A stretch of DNA of 64,000 nucleotides from an uncultured Acidobacteriia bacterium (GTDB lineage: Bacteria > Acidobacteriota > Terriglobia > Bryobacterales > Bryobacteraceae). Under the pieces are notes generated by a model. That model did no database searches, had not been told where the DNA came from, and saw nothing but the letters and a program-made list of their open reading frames with translations. Location: NCBI GenBank assembly GCA_903881085.1, contig CAIRSA010000072.1, positions 1-64,000 of the forward strand, given 5' to 3'. The translations under genes and the position numbers were made by a program. This document shows, piece after piece, positions 52,562-59,994 of the stretch. Within the stretch, counting starts at the first letter, position 1, and every line of letters starts with the position of its first letter.

Positions 52562-55078
52562 ATGGCGCTCGCGGCAGGAGAAAAACTTGGACCGTATGAA
52601 ATCGTCTCGCTGCTGGGCAAGGGCGGCATGGGTGAGGTGTATAAGGCGCGGGACCCAAGGCTGAATCGCGATGTCGCCATCAAGGTTTCGCAGGACGAAT
52701 TCAGCGAGCGCTTCGAGCGTGAGGCGCGGTCGATCGCCGCACTGAATCATCCGAACGTTTGCCAGATCTACGACGTGGGTCCGAACTATCTGGTGATGGA
52801 GTTTATCGAGGGCGCGCCGGTTGCGCCTCCCGATTCGCCGCGCAAGCTGCTGGACATGGCGGTGCAGATCGCCGATGGGCTGGCCGCGGCGCATGCGGCG
52901 GGCATCGTGCATCGCGATTTAAAGCCCGATAACATCTTTCTCACTCGCGACGGACGCATCCGCATACTCGACTTCGGCCTGGCGAAAGCCGCATCTGGTT
53001 CCAATGATGAAACTCGCTCCGTGGCGATCGATATCACCGACCCTGGCAGCACGGTGGGCACCATCGCCTACATGAGTCCTGAGCAGGCGCGCGGAGAAGT
53101 GGATCTGACGGCGCAGTCCGATCAGTTCTCGTTGGGATTGGTGCTGTACGAACTGGCCACGGGCAAGCGGGCCTTTCAACGTGGCAGCGGGGCTGAAACC
53201 ATGGTGGCGATTATTCGCGAAGATGCTGAACCCTTGCCTGCAAGCGTGCCCGCGCCATTGCGCTGGATCATTGAGCGGCTGATGGCGAAGGACCCGGCTG
53301 AGCGCTACGATTCCACGCGCGATCTGTATCGTGAGCTTCGCCAGGTGCGAGAGCGGTTTTCGGAATCGGTGGTGATTCCTCTGCATCAGCCACGGCGGGC
53401 GGTTCCGTGGATCGGAGTTGCGGGCCTGATTCTTGGGGCCTTGTTGGCGGCCTTGCTGACCACTCCGCCCCCGCCAGACCTTTCGGCCCTCAAATTCACC
53501 CCCATTGCCCGCGAAGAAGCCACCGAGGCGAATCCTCACTGGTCGCCCGACGGGAAGAGCATCGCTTACAAGGCTGCCATCCACGGTATTTACCAGATGT
53601 TTACCAAGGCGGTGGGTTCGAGGGAAACAACGCAACTCACGCACGCCGAATCCGATTGTGAAGCGACTTCCTGGTCCCCGGATGGGACCACCGTCTATTA
53701 TGAGTCATCCGGTGGCCTGTGGGCGGTAAGTGCATCGGGAGGCTCTACAGAACTGGTGCTGGAAAATGCCAGATCCGTCGCGCATCATCCGGACGGGAAG
53801 ACGCTCGTCTTTAATAGAGCTGGGAAGACGTGGGTATCCACCATCCAGGGAGGAGTGCCGAAGGAACTGCCGTTGCTCCCGAACACCCAGGTAAATCCCA
53901 TCTCCTTTTCGCCAGATGGTTCCCTTCTACTTGTTGGCCACGGGAGTATTGAATTCTGGATTGTGCCGTGGCCGTCAGGGACTCCTCGCAGCCTGGGCCG
54001 TATCGGCTCCCGCTCGGCGTGGCTGCCTGATAGCCGTCATCTGATTTCGGCTCCGTTCGATGGAAATGGGTTAGTTCTTGTTGATGTCACGGATGCCAGC
54101 AGCCGGGTGATATGTAGCACGCAGGCCAAGGTGGACGGGGTGTCGGTTTCACCCGACGGTAAGAAGCTCGCGTATACGAGCCTTGCCACCTCATGGGAAG
54201 TAATAGAGATCTCCCTGCCGGAGGGGCGCGTCCACACCGTTCTGACTGGCGGAGGAATCCATTGGCAGCCGGAATGGGCTCCTTCCGGGACGCACTTTCT
54301 GTTCTCGACCGGAGAATCGGCCCCGCGCATTTTTATTGAAGATCATGCTTCGGCGGAGGGCTTCTCGCGCCGTGTTGCCGAGACTCCAAATGGCGCCACT
54401 TACAATCCACGATGGGCGCCCGACGGCACTCGATTCCTCTTTACGGAATTGTTGAAGGGGCGGCGTAAAGTAATGATTTCGAATGCCACGGGAGATCGCC
54501 AAACAGGCATTGCAGACATTGACCTACAAACAACTTACGCCTGGTCCCCCGATGGCCAATGGATTGTCTTTGTGCGAACGGTCGAAGGTAAACCGAAACT
54601 GGTAAAGATGAAGCCCGTACCCAGGGCGGCTGAGATCACGATTGCCGGAGCTGTTCCAGCCGTTTTCTCTTATTCAACCACGCAGTGGTCGCCCACTGGC
54701 GAGTGGATCGCCTACTCTTCCGCCGAGGGCGTTTCCATGATCTCGCCCGACGGCGGTACGCCTCGAATCCTCACCCCGCGCAAGCTATCGGCGTTCTCAT
54801 TTTCAAAAGACGGCCGCCAGGTCTACGGCATCTTCCGCAACACCACCGGCGAGGGCGCGCAGTGGCAACTCTTTTCATTCGACGTTAAGACCGGGGCGGA
54901 GAAGATGCTGGCACCGGTGGAGCTGCCTGCGTCGGCCAACAACATCTTCGGCTTCAGCATTCATCCCGATGGCAAGCGGTTCCTGACATCCATAGCCAAG
55001 TGGCCTACCGATATCTGGATGCTGGAAGGCTGGGACGCACCGCAGAAGACCTGGCTGGAACGGCTGTTGAAACGGTAA
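52562..55078 (+). CDS. Serine/threonine protein kinase with TolB/WD40-like propeller
   Basis: An 838-residue membrane kinase. The kinase domain has LLGKGGMGEVYKARD (residues 18-31), the ATP lysine in VAIK (K41), IVHRDLKPDNIFLT, DFGLA and YMSPEQARG. A transmembrane helix (WIGVAGLILGALLAALL) follows at about residue 283. Then comes an extracytoplasmic beta-propeller of PD40/WD40-like repeats (NPHWSPDGKSIAY, SFSPDGSLLLVG, VSPDGKKLAY, AWSPDGQWIVF). This architecture is characteristic of Acidobacteria. The propeller presumably senses an external ligand. The ATG at 52562 is chosen; upstream codons are REP sequence. Confidence 0.94.
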   Translation: MALAAGEKLGPYEIVSLLGKGGMGEVYKARDPRLNRDVAIKVSQDEFSERFEREARSIAALNHPNVCQIYDVGPNYLVMEFIEGAPVAPPDSPRKLLDMAVQIADGLAAAHAAGIVHRDLKPDNIFLTRDGRIRILDFGLAKAASGSNDETRSVAIDITDPGSTVGTIAYMSPEQARGEVDLTAQSDQFSLGLVLYELATGKRAFQRGSGAETMVAIIREDAEPLPASVPAPLRWIIERLMAKDPAERYDSTRDLYRELRQVRERFSESVVIPLHQPRRAVPWIGVAGLILGALLAALLTTPPPPDLSALKFTPIAREEATEANPHWSPDGKSIAYKAAIHGIYQMFTKAVGSRETTQLTHAESDCEATSWSPDGTTVYYESSGGLWAVSASGGSTELVLENARSVAHHPDGKTLVFNRAGKTWVSTIQGGVPKELPLLPNTQVNPISFSPDGSLLLVGHGSIEFWIVPWPSGTPRSLGRIGSRSAWLPDSRHLISAPFDGNGLVLVDVTDASSRVICSTQAKVDGVSVSPDGKKLAYTSLATSWEVIEISLPEGRVHTVLTGGGIHWQPEWAPSGTHFLFSTGESAPRIFIEDHASAEGFSRRVAETPNGATYNPRWAPDGTRFLFTELLKGRRKVMISNATGDRQTGIADIDLQTTYAWSPDGQWIVFVRTVEGKPKLVKMKPVPRAAEITIAGAVPAVFSYSTTQWSPTGEWIAYSSAEGVSMISPDGGTPRILTPRKLSAFSFSKDGRQVYGIFRNTTGEGAQWQLFSFDVKTGAEKMLAPVELPASANNIFGFSIHPDGKRFLTSIAKWPTDIWMLEGWDAPQKTWLERLLKR

Positions 55079-55083
55079 CTCCG

Positions 55084-55353
55084 CTACCGGCTCCGGCGAG
55101 CCTTGGGTAATGCGTCTTCCTTCGACGGCGGTACGTCTGGAGCCAGGTCCAACAGCGCCAGTCCAGCGCTTGAGGGAACCTGCATGTTTCGCAGCTTCTC
55201 AAAGTACGCCATTTGCTCCCGCACCAGCAGACCTTCCTGGATGAGGTCCGCGTACAGCCGGTTTTCGGATAGGCCCATCTTCACAGCCAGCCGCTGCGCG
55301 CGGCGGCGTTCCTGCTCACCGATCCTTAATGGGAAGCTTTTTTGTTTGTGCAT
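55084..55353 (-). CDS. Putative antitoxin of a PIN toxin
   Basis: An 89-residue basic protein beginning MHKQKSFPLRIGEQERRRAQ, then RLAVKMGLSENRLYADLI. This suggests a short beta strand followed by a helix-turn-helix or RHH-like fold. The C-terminal half is acidic then basic. It overlaps the 3' end of the PIN toxin by 38 bases, here lying downstream of the toxin. Identity rests mainly on this pairing. Confidence 0.6.
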   Translation of the reverse strand: MHKQKSFPLRIGEQERRRAQRLAVKMGLSENRLYADLIQEGLLVREQMAYFEKLRNMQVPSSAGLALLDLAPDVPPSKEDALPKARRSR

Positions 55354-55777
55354 TCCTCGATACCTCCGTCAAGATCTGTTGCGGCGTCTTCACCAAAACA
55401 GCCGGCCACTGGATTTCCGGCTTGCGGAAATCGCGGACATTGTGAGTCACAATGGTCGCGGGGCTGGCGGCAAACGCGGCCTCATATACAAAGTTGTCCG
55501 CTTCATCCCGTAAGTTGGGCCGCCACAGATACCGCACTTCCACTTCCTCGGCAATTGTCACCAAGGCAGCCAGGAGGCTTTCTACCTGCGCCTGCGAAAA
55601 GACCAGTGCCTTGCGTCTTACCATTCGAAATAGCACATCGCGGTACTCAGACAGCAGCTTATAGTGGCATACACAAGGAATCTCGCCCTGCAACGCCATT
55701 CGCAACACCTGGTTACTCGCTCCATTGCGGGAAAGCAAAGCAGAGACGACTACGCAAGTGTCCAGCACATACCGCAT
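55316..55777 (-). CDS. PIN-domain toxin (putative VapC-like ribonuclease)
   Basis: A 153-residue PIN protein. It has MRYVLDTCVVVSALLSRNGA (first acidic residue), LLSEYRDVL (conserved Glu) and DEADNFVYEAAFAASPATIV, then THNVRDF. The start MRYVLDT is chosen because the longer frame extends into REP sequence. Toxin precedes antitoxin, the reverse of the pair at 2073-2820. The two PIN proteins are only distantly alike, so they are separate modules. Confidence 0.83.
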   Translation of the reverse strand: MRYVLDTCVVVSALLSRNGASNQVLRMALQGEIPCVCHYKLLSEYRDVLFRMVRRKALVFSQAQVESLLAALVTIAEEVEVRYLWRPNLRDEADNFVYEAAFAASPATIVTHNVRDFRKPEIQWPAVLVKTPQQILTEVSRNAQTKKLPIKDR

Positions 55778-55808
55778 TGTTCCGATGATATCAGATTGGA
55801 TATCATCG

Positions 55809-55849
55809 GTCGGACTGAAGTCCTCCGCAGGCTGAAGCCCGCCCCACCG
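55809..55849. repeat. REP-like element, family B
   Basis: GTCGGACTGAAGTCCTCCGC then AGGCTGAAGCCCGCCCCACC, almost identical to 52501-52539 and in the same orientation. It lies upstream of the PIN toxin and 127 bases before the nitronate monooxygenase-like gene. Confidence 0.85.
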
Positions 55850-55975
55850 GTGCGGTAAAATCGTCCGCATAACTCAATCCCGGCGAGATTTTCTTGGAAC
55901 CACCGCGGCCATTGACGGCTTTCGGCGAACGCTGCAGCCGCGAAAAAACCTTGGCCTTCGGCGCGTACCAAATCT

Positions 55976-56938
55976 TTGCTTGACCAGCTCGGCATGCGCG
56001 TTTCCCTTTTTCAAGCTGGCTTCGGAACTGTGACAACCGTCGCCCTGGCAGCGGCCGTTTCCAACGCAGGTGGAATGGGCTCACTCGGCTCGCTCAACGT
56101 TCGCAATGCGAAGGAGCGCGTATCGGCGCTACGGGCGGCAACCAAAGGCCCGTTCTTCGTGAATATAGTGCTGCAGCATTATCCCACCGATCCACCAGAC
56201 ATTCTGCCAATCTGCCTGGAAGCAGGCGCCCCGATCATCCAGTTTTCCTGGGGTATTCCTTCGAAACAAACAGTCGCCATGATCCGCGCCGCGAATGCCC
56301 GCTTCGGTTTGCAGGTGGGCGCACGCGCTGCGCTCGATGCTGGCGCGGACTTCCTCATATGACAGGGCACGGAAGCAGGCGGCTATGTGCAGGGTCATGC
56401 CAGCGTCTACGATGCCTTGCCGGGAGTGTTGGAAGAAGCCAAGGACACACCGGTGATCGCCGCCGGAGGCATTGGAAACGGTACGGGCATCTACAAGGCG
56501 TTAGCCGCGGGCGCGGGCGGCGCACTGCTTGGCACGCGATTCGTGGCCACCGTGGAAAGCAACGCCCACGATGAGTATAAGAAAACCCTCACCGCGACAA
56601 AGGGCTCCGATACCGCGCTCTCCATGTGTTGGCAGGGCACGATTCCGCAGCTTCATCGCGCCGTGCGCAATTCAACGTTCGAAGCCTGGGAGGTGGCCGG
56701 GTGTCCCCCGCCCGGCAAGCGCCCCGGCGAAAACGATTTTCTGTACACGCGCGCCGATGGCTTCGAAATCCGCCGTTATTTCATCCACCTGCCGCTGGTT
56801 AGCTGCAAGGGCAAACTCAGCGAAGGCGCCATGTACGCTGGACTGGGCGTTGGCGAAGTGAAGGACGTTCCTCCCGCCGGCGAGTTGGTGAAACGCCTGT
56901 GGGCAGAGGCCGGAGCGGCGTATCGCACCGCGCGGTGA
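55976..56938 (+). pseudogene. Nitronate monooxygenase-like flavoprotein with an in-frame TGA
   Basis: The frame opens at TTG 55976 (LDQLGMRVSLFQAGFGTVTT, AAAVSNAGGMGSLGSLN) and continues through APIIQFSWGIPS to DAGADFLI. A TGA at 56360-56362 follows. The same frame goes straight on as QGTEAGGYVQGHASVYDALP, PVIAAGGIGNGTGIYKALAA and GALLGTRFVATVES to the end. QGTEAGG and AAGGIG are FMN-binding motifs of the 2-nitropropane dioxygenase/YrpB family. The TGA falls where some relatives have Cys, so a TGC/TGT to TGA change is likely. As read the gene is split; one base restores 321 codons. The N-terminal start is uncertain. Confidence 0.8.
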
Positions 56939-56944
56939 TCGGGG

Positions 56945-58168
56945 TTAGTTTGTGAAGCGTAACGCCGCGATGCCGGTCAAGTCGCGGACGAATACCTCGT
57001 CGCCAACCACGGCGAGATGGCCCCAGGCCTCGCTTTGCGCCACCTCTTTGGAGTCCAGCTTTTCGAACTTCTCCGGATTCGGGCGGAACAGGATCAGCTC
57101 GCCTGTTTCATCCAAAGCCAGGATCTTATCGCCTCGCCGCACCATCGACCAATACTTGCCGAAAGGCGTGGTGGTCCAGGTGGATTCGCCGGTGCGCAGA
57201 TCGATGCAGGTGAGGCGCTGGTTGCCCAGGTGCAGGTACGCGAAGTCGCCTACGATGACCGCTCCCGACATGTAGCCCTTGGCCTTGTTTTTCCAGGCTT
57301 GCTCAACCTCATAGCGGTCGGCTTTGCGCCCCACACGGTAAAGATACGTGTCGTTCTGGTGCGCGCTGGTAAAAACGGCATCCTTATAAACTACCGGAGT
57401 CAGGATGTTCATGCCGCGGAAGTTGGGGACCTCCTGCGACCACAACACCGCTCCGGTTTCGAGGTCCACTCCGTTCAGGTTGATGCGGTCCTGCACCAAC
57501 AATTGACGGCGTCCGGCAATGGTGCCGATCGCCGGAGAAGAAAATGCACCGCCTTGGACCATGTCGCTGGAATGCTTCAATGTGCGCCAGACAACGCTGC
57601 CGTTGGAAGTCTTCAGCTTGAAGGTGGAATCGGCCGCCTGCACATAGAGGAAATCGCCTTCGAGCAGAGGAGAACTGTCGAAGCCGAACTCCGGCTTGGG
57701 TGTGCCAAATTCCTTGGGGAAATCGATCTTCCAGAGCTCCTTGCCGGTCTTGGCGTCAAGCGCAACCAGCACTTCTTCCATGCCGCCAACGAACACAGTC
57801 TTGCCGTCATAGGCAGGAGTGCTCTTGATCCAATCGCCGGTCGACTTGGCAAAGAATGGCACGGAGATCTTGCCCTTCCATGACGCGCGCCACAATTCGC
57901 GGCCAGTAGCGCGGTCGAGCGCGCGGACAATCTCCGAGCCATCTTTGGCTGAACCGGTCACGAACACGCGGTCTTCGGCTACGATTGGACTGGAATAGCC
58001 TTTGTCCAGTTCCACGCGCCATAGCGGTTTGAGACCATCCAACTTCTCAGGCCAAGGCTTCCCTGGCGATTGGGAATCTCTGGTCGTCCCGTGCCATTGG
58101 GCCCAGGTCTGAGTGGATTGAGCGGCCGCTTGGCCCGAGAACAAAACAAACAAAAGAAGAGGGAGCAT
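56945..58168 (-). CDS. Secreted PQQ-type beta-propeller protein
   Basis: A 407-residue protein with signal peptide MLPLLLFVLFSGQAAAQS. Repeats of the form ALDAKTGKELWKIDFP, ALDRATGRELWRASWKG and CIDLRTGESTWTTTPFG are PQQ/BamB-like propeller blades. Homologues in Acidobacteria and planctomycetes are exported; no enzyme active site is evident, and a scaffold or binding role is equally possible. The ATG directly opens the signal peptide. It converges with the nitronate monooxygenase-like gene. Confidence 0.85.
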   Translation of the reverse strand: MLPLLLFVLFSGQAAAQSTQTWAQWHGTTRDSQSPGKPWPEKLDGLKPLWRVELDKGYSSPIVAEDRVFVTGSAKDGSEIVRALDRATGRELWRASWKGKISVPFFAKSTGDWIKSTPAYDGKTVFVGGMEEVLVALDAKTGKELWKIDFPKEFGTPKPEFGFDSSPLLEGDFLYVQAADSTFKLKTSNGSVVWRTLKHSSDMVQGGAFSSPAIGTIAGRRQLLVQDRINLNGVDLETGAVLWSQEVPNFRGMNILTPVVYKDAVFTSAHQNDTYLYRVGRKADRYEVEQAWKNKAKGYMSGAVIVGDFAYLHLGNQRLTCIDLRTGESTWTTTPFGKYWSMVRRGDKILALDETGELILFRPNPEKFEKLDSKEVAQSEAWGHLAVVGDEVFVRDLTGIAALRFTN

Positions 58169-58215
58169 CCAAGGTTCAGATGCCCTCGCCAGCCGCTGGA
58201 GTTAATTTTTCCGAA

Positions 58216-58629
58216 CTAGCGCCAGTTGCGGCAGGCTTCAATATGCTTCGCCGTATCGAGGTAGTGGCGCAGACGGATCACCTGGCCCGCTTCGTTGAAG
58301 GTCCACAGATGCATCTCTTCGTCGCGGTAGTGTCCGTCGCCTGGGACATCGGCTTCAATCACGAACTCTGCCGCCACCTGGTTGCCACCTTCCATGATGG
58401 AGAGCACCTTGAATTCGCTGATCTTCAATTGGGCCACGACGCCGAAAAACTCGGCCGCGCCGGCTTTGCCCGTGCGATAGCGGAAGTAGGGGATGTTGGC
58501 CTTGAGCCCCGAATTATCGGCCCAAGCCTCCAGTTCGACATCTTCCGCCATGATGTCGAGGATAGCCTGAATGTCGCCGCGCCCAAACGCGGCATAAAGC
58601 TGCTTAACAATTTCAGTGAGATTCTGCAT
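58216..58629 (-). CDS. SnoaL-like/NTF2-fold protein
   Basis: A 137-residue protein. It has VKQLYAAFGRGDIQAILDIM, then AEDVELEAW, a hydrophobic core, and EEMHLWTFNEAGQVIRLRHY near the end. This is the usual helix-helix-curved-sheet layout of the SnoaL/NTF2 superfamily. Such proteins may be isomerases, hydrolases or binding domains. No catalytic residue can be singled out. It is 38 bases upstream of nothing obvious and is not evidently in an operon. Confidence 0.78.
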   Translation of the reverse strand: MQNLTEIVKQLYAAFGRGDIQAILDIMAEDVELEAWADNSGLKANIPYFRYRTGKAGAAEFFGVVAQLKISEFKVLSIMEGGNQVAAEFVIEADVPGDGHYRDEEMHLWTFNEAGQVIRLRHYLDTAKHIEACRNWR

Positions 58630-58666
58630 AGCAAACTGGACTACGAGTGTTGCCTGCAGATTGGAT

Positions 58667-59794
58667 TTATTTAAATAACTGTGGCACGAACTGGTTCATA
58701 TAATCGCGCCAGTTGAGCCATACGTGGCCGCCGGCGGATTCAATAAACACGGGCTTGAAGCCGTGCTTTTCCAGCATCGCGACAGTCGACTTGGTGCTCG
58801 GCATCAGGCGGTCTTCTTTGCCAGTGGCGAACCAGAGGAGCTTCAGGCCCTTCTTCCATTCGGCATTATCGAGCTCGGCTTTGTGAGTGTCTTCCCAGCT
58901 TGGCCCCTGCTGATTGGCGGCGTTGAACAAGCCGGAGCTGAAGACGCCGACATAGGCGAACTTATCCAGGCGCGGGATCGCGGCGTTGAGCGTCTGGCTG
59001 CCGCCCATCGACAGGCCGGCGATGGCGCGCGAGGCGCGGTCAGTCTTGGCGCGATAGTGCGATTCCACATAGGGCACGATGCTGCCCATCAGATCGGTGA
59101 CGAACTCCTCGGTGGGGTTCGGGCCGGTGGCGCCGGGCGCGCGGCGCACCATCGGACTAGTGTGCCCGGCAGGCATGACGACGATCATCGGCTTGGCTTT
59201 TTTGTCGGCAATCAGGTTATCGAGAATGAACCCGGCGCGGCCGACGGAACTCCATGAATCATCGCTGTCGCTGGAGCCGTGCAGCAGATAGAAGACCGGA
59301 TACTTGTCCTTACCCGCTTCGTAGCCGGGAGGCGTATAGATGTGCATGCGGCGCATGCGATTGAGCGACGCCGATTTGTAGGTGACGGCGGCGACAGCGC
59401 CGTGCGGCACTTCGCGCGTGTCCATAAAATCGGAGCCAGGGACGACGACCAGACTCCACACGTTGTTGTTCGATTCGCTGATGGCGGGGTTGCGCGGGTC
59501 AATCACGCTGAGGCCATCGACGTTGAAATTGTAGCGGAAGGCGCCGGCCGGGAGCGGGCCGAGCGTGACTTCCCATAGGCCTGCGTCGTTCTTGGTCATG
59601 GCCGCGCCAGGACCGTTGTCAGGGATGTCGCCGCCGGAGAGTTTCACTGCGGTGGCTTTCGGGGCCTGGATGCGGAAGGTGACCTTATGGTCGGCTGAGA
59701 CCTCAGGAGAAACAATTGGCGGCGCGGGCGCTTGTTGCGCCAGGGCCGACATTGTGGTGATTAATAATGCGGTGGTTAAGATTATATGCAGCAT
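58667..59794 (-). CDS. Secreted CE1-type esterase with N-terminal E-set domain
   Basis: A 375-residue protein with signal peptide MLHIILTTALLITTMSALAQ. Residues about 30-115 form an early-set/CBM48-like domain (VTFRIQAPKATAVKLSGG, FRYNFNVDGLSVIDPRNP). The esterase D/feruloyl-esterase-like alpha/beta hydrolase follows, with YPVFYLLHGSSDSDDSW (oxyanion region), nucleophile Ser in AIAGLSMGGSQTLN and the catalytic His in ESAGGHVWLNWR. It likely removes acyl or feruloyl groups from plant polysaccharides, or cleaves a similar ester, outside the cell. Confidence 0.88.
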   Translation of the reverse strand: MLHIILTTALLITTMSALAQQAPAPPIVSPEVSADHKVTFRIQAPKATAVKLSGGDIPDNGPGAAMTKNDAGLWEVTLGPLPAGAFRYNFNVDGLSVIDPRNPAISESNNNVWSLVVVPGSDFMDTREVPHGAVAAVTYKSASLNRMRRMHIYTPPGYEAGKDKYPVFYLLHGSSDSDDSWSSVGRAGFILDNLIADKKAKPMIVVMPAGHTSPMVRRAPGATGPNPTEEFVTDLMGSIVPYVESHYRAKTDRASRAIAGLSMGGSQTLNAAIPRLDKFAYVGVFSSGLFNAANQQGPSWEDTHKAELDNAEWKKGLKLLWFATGKEDRLMPSTKSTVAMLEKHGFKPVFIESAGGHVWLNWRDYMNQFVPQLFK

Positions 59795-59994
59795 GGCATC
59801 CGTAGTCTATAACATCGCGCGGTGCGGTTCTAGCCCCTCGACTATTCCCCTGCGGTCGACGCGGAAGAGTCTCATGCGGAAAGCGAGTCAAACCATCCCG
59901 TCGAAGCACTACCCGGCATGAACCGGAGACGCCGGGATGTAGCGGCAATCACCGGGTTTATCTCGATCCAAACATGTTATCATGAGGACTCAAA
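59795..59994. other. Divergent intergenic region upstream of the polysaccharide cluster
   Basis: 200 bases between the esterase start and the methyltransferase gene. No clear -35/-10 pair was found. A GAGGA ribosome site lies at the right-hand edge, 7 bases before ATG 59995. Confidence 0.4.
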
